Below are positions 8,068 through 14,003 of a stretch of DNA of 14,003 nucleotides, in pieces. The notes under the pieces are model-generated. The model saw only the letters and a list, made by a program, of their open reading frames with translations, did no database searches and was not told where the DNA came from. Each line of letters opens with the position of its first letter. The stretch's first letter is position 1. The stretch is taken from positions 1 through 14,003 of the forward strand of contig JAHBNG010000191.1 in assembly GCA_019217005.1 (NCBI GenBank). Reading direction: 5' to 3'. The translations under genes were made by a program, and so were the position numbers. The DNA comes from Chloroflexi bacterium TSY. GTDB taxonomy: Bacteria > Chloroflexota > Anaerolineae > Caldilineales > Caldilineaceae.

Positions 8068-8238
8068 CCGATGAGGGGGTGGTTCAGAATTAGGTTTACA
8101 CTTTTGATACATAGACAAAAATCTATATGAGGTCATTTTCTGCCTGAGCATGGCTCAAATTAGAAAATATAAACATCTTTTCTCTTTGCAAAAATGTAAA
8201 CCTAATTGTCCGCCTAAAATGAACCACCCCCCGATGAG
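8068..8238. repeat. 8-bp target duplication flanking the MITE
   Basis: CCGATGAG occurs at 8068-8075 and again at 8231-8238, exactly bordering the inverted repeats of the element between them. This is the signature of a transposition event. Confidence 0.8.
8076..8230. mobile_element. 155-bp MITE-like palindromic element
   Basis: The ends are perfect 11-bp inverted repeats, GGGGTGGTTCA (8076-8086) and TGAACCACCCC (8220-8230). A second perfect 13-bp inverted repeat, AATTAGGTTTACA (8088-8100) and TGTAAACCTAATT (8195-8207), lies just inside. A central stem ATTTTCT...AGAAAAT (8135-8141 with 8162-8168) encloses TGAGC...GCTCA (8145-8149 with 8153-8157), so nearly the whole element can fold on itself. 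It is AT-rich, has no coding capacity and is bordered by an 8-bp direct repeat. It must have been moved by a transposase encoded elsewhere. It now forms part of the leader of the sulfotransferase operon. Confidence 0.8.
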
Positions 8239-8251
8239 AACTATCTATCAT

Positions 8252-8263
8252 ATACTCAGTAGA
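8252..8263. repeat. Left arm of a hairpin split by IS110
   Basis: ATACTCAGTAGA pairs with TCTACTGATTAT at 9932-9943 at 11 of 12 positions. With the IS110 element removed, the arms are about 11 nt apart and form a hairpin that overlaps the TAA stop of the hydrolase gene. Confidence 0.45.
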
Positions 8264-8275
8264 TAAACATGCGGT

Positions 8276-8490
8276 GAGCCAACACAACAGGGGATGAAAA
8301 ATGTGTTAAAGTGTGGTGGCAGCCGCCGAACAGAAATCGGGAAAGGTCCGTGGTCAAGTAAAGAACGCTCAGTAGCTAGATTGGTGTACACCGACGCACC
8401 ACGGGATGTGGACGTTCCTCGGGACGAAACACGCAGGGCAGACTGTGCTCACAATCGGGTACACATAAGCGGCTGCGAAAGGAAAGGAAG
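8276..8490 (+). ncRNA. Candidate bridge-RNA region at the left end of IS110
   Basis: This non-coding stretch upstream of the transposase has the position of the bridge RNA in the IS110 subgroup. It can form a stem from CCGTGGT (8348-8354) and ACCACGG (8398-8404) that encloses the palindrome GGTGTACACC (8383-8392), followed by a small stem CGTTCC/GGGACG (8413-8426). No promoter or exact ends can be set by eye. The call rests on family knowledge plus these stems. Confidence 0.35.
8478..8490 (+). promoter_or_regulatory. Purine-rich ribosome binding site of the IS110 transposase
   Basis: AAAGGAAAGGAAG lies directly before ATG 8491. AAAGG is 8 nt from ATG 8491, while GGAAG is about 9 nt from the next ATG at 8500, so either start is possible; the protein differs by three residues. 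Confidence 0.5.
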
Positions 8491-9717
8491 ATGGAAGTGA
8501 TGTTTCCGAAGTGCAGCGGCCTGGATGTTCACAAGCGGATGGTAGTGGCGTGTGTGGTAGATGAATCAGGGAGGATGGAGCAGGTGCGCAAGCGATTTGG
8601 GACAACGACGGTCGAGTTGGAGGGGTTGAGGTCGTGGCTGTCGTCGTATGGGATCACGCATGTGGCGATGGAGAGTACGGGAGTGTATTGGAAACCGATC
8701 TACAATGTGTTGCATGAGCATTTTGAGGTCTGGATTGTGAATGCCCGCCATCTGGCACAGGTGCCTGGTCGCAAGACGGATGAGAGCGATGCGGCCTGGA
8801 TCACGAAACTGATGAGTTATGGACTGCTGGAGCGCAGTTTCATTCCAGATGTGGAGCAAAGGGACTTGCGAGACCTGACGCGCTATCGGACGCGTCTCTT
8901 GCAAGAGAAGAGTGCGGCAGTCAATCGCCTGCATAAGGTGTTGGAAGATGCCAACGTCAAGTTGGGATCGGTGGTCACGAGCATCCAAGGTGTATCGGCA
9001 CGCCAGATGATCGAGGCCCTGATTGCAGATGAGATGGACCCAGAAGCCATGGCTGACTTGGCACAAAAGCGGCTGCGGGCCAAGATTCCCCAGTTGGTTG
9101 ATGCGTTGACGGGACTGGTCCGTCCTCATCATCGTTTTATGCTGCAAGAAGTTCTGCATCATCTCGATCACCTGAATGTACGCATTGATGCCCTCAATCA
9201 ACAGATTGGGGTCCTCATGGCTCCGCATGCTGACCTCATCGCACGCCTAGATGCCATTCCCGGTGTGGGGCGAGTCGTCGCCGAGATAATTCTGGCGGAG
9301 ATCGGTCCCTCGGTCGAAAGCTGGCCCTCAGCTAAGAAACTGGCCTCCTGGGCTTGTGTCTGTCCTGGCAACAACGAATCGGCGGGCAAACGCAAGAGTG
9401 GTCGCCGACGAAAGGGCCAGAAATGGTTAGTCACCGCCCTCGTTGAAGCGGCTTGGGCCGCCTCTCGCACCAAGGACACCTATCTCGCCGCACAGTTCCA
9501 CCGTCTCAAGGCACGACGCGGAGCCAAGCGGGCAGCTATTGCCGTGGCCCATTCCATCTTGACCATCGTCTATCATCTCATCGACAAGCCCGATGCCGTC
9601 TTTGAAGAACTCGGCGGCGACTTCTTTCTCAAACGACGCAAGGAGCATGCACAAGCCGGCGCACTCAAAACCCTCGAGTCCCTCGGCTTCAAGGTTTTCT
9701 TGGCACCGACCGCCTAA
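8491..9717 (+). CDS. IS110-family transposase (DEDD recombinase)
   Basis: An intact 408-residue recombinase. The N-terminal RuvC-like domain carries the DEDD residues: GLDVHKR (D12), VAMESTGVYWK (E61) and GRKTDESDAAWI (D97 and D100). A coiled-coil-like middle (about 125-250) links to the C-terminal transposase_20 domain, with IPGVGRVVAEIILAEIG (257-273) and CPGNNESAGKRKSGRRRKG (291-309), where the conserved Ser (about S297) is the expected nucleophile. Length is normal for the family. It is one of the few undamaged mobile genes here, so it may be active. Coding-strand composition changes inside the gene: the first part is G-rich (27 G, 10 C in 8581-8640) and the last part C-rich (11 G, 23 C in 9541-9600), which could mean a mosaic origin. 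Confidence 0.95.
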   Translation: MEVMFPKCSGLDVHKRMVVACVVDESGRMEQVRKRFGTTTVELEGLRSWLSSYGITHVAMESTGVYWKPIYNVLHEHFEVWIVNARHLAQVPGRKTDESDAAWITKLMSYGLLERSFIPDVEQRDLRDLTRYRTRLLQEKSAAVNRLHKVLEDANVKLGSVVTSIQGVSARQMIEALIADEMDPEAMADLAQKRLRAKIPQLVDALTGLVRPHHRFMLQEVLHHLDHLNVRIDALNQQIGVLMAPHADLIARLDAIPGVGRVVAEIILAEIGPSVESWPSAKKLASWACVCPGNNESAGKRKSGRRRKGQKWLVTALVEAAWAASRTKDTYLAAQFHRLKARRGAKRAAIAVAHSILTIVYHLIDKPDAVFEELGGDFFLKRRKEHAQAGALKTLESLGFKVFLAPTA

Positions 9718-9932
9718 GTACGGTGCTCACTACAACTGATTTGCGTTGGGCACAGGCAACGACGCCACCCACTCTGGCGGGTCAACTTGGACCCGCTTCT
9801 TATTAAACGCGGCCTTTAACCCCTCTCTCTTTTCTCTTGCTGCCCTTTTTTTCAGGGCAGACTGCAGCGGAGTAGGTACGCCTCGTGCCTGTCTCGCTCC
9901 GCACGAAGGCGTGCTCGCTGAACGATTGCGGT
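9718..9932 (+). other. Structured right end of IS110
   Basis: This stretch is non-coding. It holds CTGCCCT (9840-9846) paired with AGGGCAG (9854-9860) around a T-rich loop, and a stronger stem ACGCCTCGTGC (9878-9888) paired with GCACGAAGGCGT (9901-9912) with one bulged base and a 12-nt loop. In the IS1111 subgroup the guide RNA comes from this side, so this is the alternative place for a bridge RNA. It could also simply stop transcription out of the element. Confidence 0.4.
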
Positions 9933-9943
9933 CTACTGATTAT
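9932..9943. repeat. Right arm of the hairpin split by IS110
   Basis: TCTACTGATTAT is the partner of 8252-8263 (11 of 12 pairs). It overlaps the stop codon of the hydrolase gene (9940-9942), so before the insertion the hairpin sat at the end of that gene. Confidence 0.45.
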
Positions 9944-11564
9944 GTATGGTGAGACACTAGCGTAGGGTTTGTGATGTTGAAACCGTTGGGGGTCAACACA
10001 ACAGAATCCTGTAAAAGCTCCACGCGTGGCAACCCTTTCATATAGTCAGGAGCAGGTTGCCCGAGAAGTGCTAAAAATGTAGGAGCAAAGTCTAATAGTG
10101 CCACATCATGAACTTGGCCCAATCCCCGAATGGACGGCCCTGCCGCAGCAAAGAATCCGTCCAGCGTGTGATAACTATCACGAAAATAACCAGGCTTATG
10201 TTGGGTCAATTCGGCTTTGGGATGCGCCAAGCGCGACATAAAGTGCAAACCCGGTTGCCACTCGACAAAGAGATCGGGCAGATGGATCGGTGGCGTAGTA
10301 TTGAAGGCATCGACCGTGCGTGTGATCTCCAAGACCGCAGGGCAGCCAGTTTAGGATCAATCAATTGCTTCAGATCGTCCTCCAGGCGATCAAGAACCTC
10401 TTGATATTCTGCACCCGACTCAACGATGCCTTGTGGTTGGCGTCCCTTTAAGTTCACATGAATAAAACTGGTGTACATAGACGGGATGGCAAAGGCTGTC
10501 GTCTGCTGCCAGTCGGTGGCGGTCTGGAATTGGTCGGCCAGCAGTCGCTCCTGGACAGTGGTCGGCAGATGATGACTGATAGCTACGCGCAGCGACTCGG
10601 GGATTAACCTGCGTGCCAACGCCAATGGATTCAATCGAGAATTGAGTGATGGCGGGGATGATCCGACCGGAGCCGACGCAGCTTGATAGCCAAGCTCGCG
10701 ACAGAAGCTCTCAATCAATCCAGTGGTGGGATATTGACTTTCCATACCAAAAGCCGCGAGCATGACAATATTAGCATCGCTCGGTAAATCGTCCAGCAAC
10801 AGACCCATCTCACGGTCAATCGCCTGATAGATATTGCGTAGTGCATTGTTCAATTTAGCATAGCTATCCTTGGCCCGTTTTGTGCCAACGTGATAATTCC
10901 AATAGCGGTGTGCCGCAGTGTGTGCCTCGGAAAACTGGACAAAAATTACATCAAATTTATCGCGGCTCAAAAGAAGGGGGCAGAGCGCCCCCTTCTTCTC
11001 GACACGCTTTAAAAAGCCATGATATTCATCCATATCTTGTTTGAAGCTGCTCTTTGGCTCAAACTCAGATAGAAAAATCTGTGGCCCAAAGAAATCTTCT
11101 ACCTCTTGCAGCAATTCAGGGGGTTCAGTCGACGGATGTAGATGGGGAAACGCAGGCTGGTTACATGCCCAGTTAGCGAGGTGAATACCTCGCATCCCCT
11201 TGATCGGCGCAACTTCCGCCGTATCCAGAATTGCGATCTTCAGATCCTGATCTTGCAAGTAAGACCAGAAGGGCCGTATGTCTGTTTCATGAGGCAAAAT
11301 CAAACCCAGGTCATAAGTATTTGGCTGTAGTTGCCGAAAATAGTAGTAGCCATGCTCGCTCTGTGGAATACCACTAAATAGCGAAAGTTCTGCACCATGT
11401 TCGGCCACCTGTTGTGGGCTGGAGATGGTGCCCCAGCAGCCCCGTTCCATAATCGATGCCAGCGTTGGCAGATGCCCCTCCTGCGCCCAGCGACCAATAG
11501 AGCTTGCGTGGCCAATGTCAAAACCAAGAATGATCAGAGGGGAAGTTTTGGTATTAATTGTCAT
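9940..11564 (-). pseudogene. Alkaline-phosphatase-superfamily hydrolase (phosphodiesterase/sulfatase-like), one frameshift
   Basis: The gene reads from ATG 11564 (AAGGA ribosome binding site about 8 nt upstream) for some 408 codons, then shifts frame near 10341 and continues to TAA at 9940-9942. Adding one base (CTG-GCG-GTC instead of CTGCGGTC) restores a protein of about 540 residues. N-terminal LIILGFDIGHASSIGRWAQE and SIMERGCWGTIS match the metal-binding start of type I phosphodiesterase/nucleotide pyrophosphatase proteins. VIFVQFSEAHTAAHRYWNYH (about 210-229) matches the E..H...H segment of the group, and the second part has PIHLPDLFVEWQPG, YHTLDGFFAAAGPSIRG and LLDFAPTFLALLGQPAPDYM. The usual (S)DHG or SHGM metal motif appears as LAAFGMES, lacking the His, so activity may be altered. 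It is preceded by the GT4 gene with a gap of about 35 bp and was probably co-transcribed with it. A single shift could be a sequencing error. Confidence 0.75.
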
Positions 11565-11599
11565 TTACCTATTCCTTTATCTGTCGCACCTCGAACGGC

Positions 11600-11644
11600 T
11601 CAAGGGGTGGTCCTTGCAGCTTGCGAGTCGCAGAGTGTTTCGTA
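11600..11644 (-). pseudogene. Last codons of the GT4 gene, cut off by IS copy 2
   Basis: On the minus strand the sequence beyond the IS reads (Y)ETLCDSQAARTTP then TGA at 11600-11602. Joined across the 5-bp duplication to IDKFVSLY at 13228-13255, it completes the glycosyltransferase C-terminus and ends 35 bp before the ATG of the hydrolase gene. The join is in frame once the duplicated TACGA is counted once. Confidence 0.65.
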
Positions 11645-11664
11645 CTTTACTTTCTGGTAAAAAA

Positions 11665-11760
11665 CAGCTACGGCAAAAGTCGGTACAAAAATGACCATAA
11701 GGTGAAATCCTAGAGCAGCCCTCTGTTTGCATGAAAATTTGACCGACTTTGCTGCTACTG
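11665..11760. mobile_element. About 96-bp palindromic insert inside IS copy 2
   Basis: The stretch is absent from copy 1, where the terminal repeat runs directly into the A-rich leader. It begins CAGCTACGGCAAAAGTCGGT (11665-11684) and ends ACCGACTTTGCTGCTACTG (11742-11760), an imperfect inverted repeat of about 19 bp, and lies between two runs of A. No coding capacity. It looks like a very small non-autonomous element. Alternatively it is an original part of the IS that copy 1 has lost. Confidence 0.5.
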
Positions 11761-11830
11761 AAAAAAAGAGATGAGGTGAGAAATGTGACAAAAGCGGTTA
11801 GCAGTTCATCCAAAAGGTAGAGAACCCAAA

Positions 11831-11837
11831 AAGGAGG
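11831..11837 (+). promoter_or_regulatory. Strong ribosome binding site of the DDE transposase (copy 2)
   Basis: AAGGAGG lies 5 nt before ATG 11843 and is conserved in copy 1 at 2172-2166 on the other strand. It fixes the start codon of both copies. Confidence 0.7.
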
Positions 11838-11842
11838 AAGGA

Positions 11843-13118
11843 ATGCTAACCGCGCCAGAAATAACTATAGCAGTACTGATGAATGTATTGCAAGTAACGC
11901 CGATGGGAACAAACGTAAATGTAATGCGTCTGATGTGGGCAATGCTGAATGGGTCGTTTCTGAAAAGTCGAGGAGCAATCCATAGCGCATTGAAAGAAAG
12001 GGTTTGAAGATGAGGAGCCCGGCGAAGCTGGTGGAGCTGATATGGATCATGGGATATCACAAGTCTGCTGGGGTCGTGGCAAGAAGAAGTGGAAAGGGAA
12101 TGGGAGGCAAAAAAAGAAGGGTACCGAGTGAAAAGCATAGATATCACAGGGTTCTGGCGACCGAAGCTGCAAGGGAAAGTGAACCGACTCTATAACTCAA
12201 CGGCTCGTCGGGCATTGCCCGCGCTCATCTTTGAGTGATGATAAGCTCGGGGAGATAGGCGGGAAGCGAGTGCCACTGCTCAAGGCAATCATGAGATGCA
12301 CGGTTGGAACAAAGGAAAGTGAGTTTCGGAAAAGCTGCTGAAAGAGACGAAGAAATCACTGGAGTCAGACGAAGTGGCGGTGGTCGATGCCGGGTTTACA
12401 ATCAGAGAAATGCTAGAAAGCGGCATAGACCGATTTGTCCTGCGGGAAGCGATTAACTGCACAGTGCGCCGCAATGAGTTCCCCAAACGCAAAGAAAAAG
12501 GCAGACCACCTGAATATGGTGATATTGTGCGTCCGCTCTCTCGCAGCTATAAGGGAAAGCGACTCGAGGCTACAACTCCGGACTCGTCTGGTCGCTTTCT
12601 CTATAGTGGTCGCCTGATTTGCTATCAAGCATGGCACAATCTCGTCCCCAGAACAACCAAGGTGGATACAGCCAACCGTACCTACTCGATTTACGTCATT
12701 CAGGATCCGGCCTACAACACACCTTTGGTTTTGGCGACCGTTATGACTTTGCAGCCTGAAACCATTTATCTTGTCTACCTGGAACGCTGGCCTGTTGAAC
12801 ATCCCCCCTTGGCTTCCAAGCAGATGATTGGCTTACATCGTCAATTTGTTCATGCCGATGAGGCTTGTTTCCGCTTACCTGAACTGGGGCTGCTGGCTGG
12901 CAATCTTCTTTCCCATTTAGCCGCTTCTCTTCCTCCCATACCGACTGGCTACTGGGATCGAGAGCCTCAATCCACCCCGGCAGGCTGCGCCGTGTTCTCT
13001 CGAGTGCTCTTTTTCCAACTCCTGACCAACTCGACCCTGACTTTCGGAAAAGGCCTCGGTTTCACACCATTTACCTAAAGGCGTTCTCGCTCATCGCCGC
13101 CTCAATGCCGCTGCTTAA
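11843..13118 (+). pseudogene. DDE transposase of IS copy 2, multiply frameshifted
   Basis: Same protein as in copy 1 (about 425 residues), beginning MLTAPEITIAVLMNVLQVTP. The frame is lost near 11997 (GCGGG versus GG after AAAGAAA) and again at several 1-3 base differences between 12000 and 12340, for example near 12020, 12041, 12075, 12116, 12215 and 12234. From 12374 to about 12975 it is open, and it reads through the point where copy 1 is broken: AVVDAGFTIREMLESGIDR, then PPEYGDIVRPLSRSYKGKR, then YLERWPVEHPPLASKQM. This shows the gene is normally a single frame, not a programmed-frameshift pair. Compensating shifts near 12976 and 13014 and an extra A near 13075 disturb the C-terminus; the TAA homologous to that of copy 1 is at 13116-13118. 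It is not functional as written. Confidence 0.8.
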
Positions 13119-13223
13119 ACTAGCCGAGCACTATTTTACATTTTATCCCGTTTTTCAGGGTGGATTCTTTTTCCGCCCTTTCGGTTTGTTCTTTGTCACT
13201 CAAGCCTTTACCAGAAAGTAAAG

Positions 13224-14003
13224 TCGTACAAAGATACAAATTTATCGATGCACGTTGACACGCTGAATTCTGTTTGTGCCATCTTGTATCCTGCTCCGCC
13301 GAATTGTTCTGCCAGGGCACGATTTTGCAAGAGCTGCAAGAGCGCCGCGACCAGCGCATCCAAATCATCGGTGGCACGAGCAGACCTGTCTGCTCATGCT
13401 GAACGATTTCAGCCAAGCCACCGATATTGTTAGCAACAACCGCTGTTCCGCGCATCATTGCTCTGCCGCAACCAGGCCAAACGGTTCGGCCCAGCGTGAA
13501 AAACGCTTTTCCATCTCGGCACGGGACAAGTGCCCAAGCAGAAAACAGTGGTCGAAAGATTTTCGTGAATCAGTGCATTCAAGCGATCGCTCTGGCCTTC
13601 ACCTGCGATTAGAAGCTGGACGTTCGGAATCTGTTCCCGAACCCGAGCAAATGCCCGAAGCAGTAGATCCCCTTTTCGCGGACAAGTTGCCCCGCAAAGC
13701 CACCATCGGCGGCGATGAGAGCGGTGATCGCATGGCTGACTCGGTACGCCAGCCCAGACCACTTCAACTGGCTGAATGCCCTAGCGACCAAAGAGCTTTT
13801 AACACCTGATTCTCCACACAGCAGTCGAACATATCTCGCCACTGTTGCCAGAGCCGCATTTGCAGCATCAAGGGCAGCCAATCTCGGATCGGCAGGCAGC
13901 GATTGCGATAACAGGCCATTCCATAAGGTTCTCCACATGGCGCACCATTGGCAGCACCTTGGTCCCTATTGGACAGATGGGGCGATACCAGGCAACATGG
14001 TAG
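13224..14003 (-). pseudogene. GT4-family glycosyltransferase, partial and frameshifted
   Basis: The gene enters from the right edge, so its N-terminus is outside the window. In shifting frames it reads PICPIGTKVLP and YGMACYRNRCLPIRDWLPLM (14000-13870), MRLWQQWRDMFDCCVEN (near 13855-13815), IQPVEVVWAGVPSQP (near 13780-13735), GGFAGQLVREKG and LLLRAFARVREQIPNVQLLI then AGEG (13700-13590), NALIHENLSTTVFCLG (near 13580-13530), MMRGTAVVANNIGGLAEIVQ and HEQTGLLVPP (13458-13370), then DDLDALVAALLQLLQN and IDKFVSLY at 13250-13228. The donor-binding features of GT4 (KG..LLL.AF, the GEG loop, and the G.(P)VVA....G..EIV....TG.LV motif) are plain. It transfers a sugar from a nucleotide donor to a growing glycan. 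At least six frame changes are needed, and IS copy 2 removes the last 13 or so codons, which survive at 11600-11644. Confidence 0.75.

Larger units (their letters stand above)
8276..9932 (+). mobile_element. IS110-family insertion sequence
   Basis: The element carries one intact IS110 transposase with about 215 bp of non-coding sequence before it and about 215 bp after it. The boundaries are inferred from the direct repeat TGCGGT (8270-8275 and 9927-9932) and from the restored hairpin that results when the interval is removed. IS110 elements lack long terminal repeats and insert at a short core through a bridge RNA, so the true edge could differ by some bases. It runs opposite to the surrounding host operon and separates the hydrolase gene from the sulfotransferase. 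Confidence 0.55.
11645..13223 (+). mobile_element. DDE insertion sequence, copy 2 (with extra insert)
   Basis: A complete 1579-bp element with the same 17-bp terminal inverted repeats as copy 1 (11645-11661 and 13207-13223). It is flanked by a perfect, different 5-bp target duplication TCGTA (11640-11644 and 13224-13228). It is 97 bp longer than copy 1, almost entirely because of an insert at about 11665-11760. Orientation is opposite to copy 1. It interrupts the 3' end of the GT4 gene. Confidence 0.9.

Noticed and set aside
8566..9228. 220-codon minus-strand open reading frame
   Set aside because: Antisense to the intact IS110 transposase; composition (rich in His, Gln, Arg, Leu) is typical of a shadow frame.
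773..13228. A single composite transposon made of the two inverted IS copies
   Set aside because: Each copy has its own perfect 5-bp duplication (TTATA, TCGTA), and each interrupts a host gene or element whose two halves can be rejoined. They came in separately.
1..14003. CRISPR array, tRNA, rRNA, toxin-antitoxin or phage-defence genes
   Set aside because: I found no regularly spaced repeats, no tRNA or rRNA signatures and no defence-family motifs. All repeats seen are explained by IS ends, target duplications or hairpins.

Overview
The window looks like a bacterial glycan-modification locus that mobile DNA has repeatedly invaded. The host genes form one minus-strand series. From the right edge leftward they are: a GT4 glycosyltransferase (partial), an alkaline-phosphatase-superfamily hydrolase, a sulfotransferase, a GT2 glycosyltransferase, a GT39/ArnT-like membrane glycosyltransferase, the first part of an ABC-exporter permease, and a second, broken sulfotransferase. 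The combination suggests assembly, sulfation and perhaps lipid-linked transfer of a surface polysaccharide or glycolipid. No rRNA, tRNA, CRISPR array or lineage-specific marker gives the taxon. Base composition is near balanced, and the mix of ISAzo13-type, IS110-type and other DDE elements with sulfotransferases is reminiscent of Chloroflexota or filamentous cyanobacteria, at low confidence.

Layout. Positions 1-3603 hold the second sulfotransferase, split by an ISAzo13-family element (about 752-3529). The outer terminal repeat of that element was itself invaded by copy 1 of a DDE insertion sequence (778-2259, TTATA target duplication). Positions 3640-4178 hold an IS5-like transposase scrap abutting a truncated ABC permease. 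Positions 4179-4829 are gene-poor with inverted repeats. Positions 4830-8059 are an intact three-gene operon (sulfotransferase, GT2, GT39). Positions 8076-8230 are a 155-bp MITE-like palindrome with an 8-bp target duplication, just upstream of the sulfotransferase start. Positions 8276-9932 are an IS110 element with an intact transposase and structured non-coding ends, apparently inserted in the loop of a hairpin. Positions 9940-11564 are the hydrolase gene with one frameshift. Positions 11600-11644 and 13224-14003 are the GT4 gene, cut near its 3' end by copy 2 of the DDE insertion sequence (11645-13223, TCGTA duplication, opposite orientation to copy 1). Copy 2 carries an extra palindromic insert of about 96 bp.

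Removing the insertions in silico restores a compact series: GT4, about 35 bp, hydrolase, a hairpin, then sulfotransferase-GT2-GT39. Frameshifts are dense in the outer parts (about 1-3500 and 11645-14003) and almost absent from 3700-11600. The two DDE copies differ mainly by 1-3 base insertions or deletions and by few substitutions. Either indel-type sequencing or polishing error or relaxed selection could explain this, so pseudogene calls in the outer parts should be read with that caution. I did not see a defence system or another clearly new gene system. The most noteworthy signals are the nested insertions, the palindromic non-autonomous elements and the IS110-in-hairpin arrangement.
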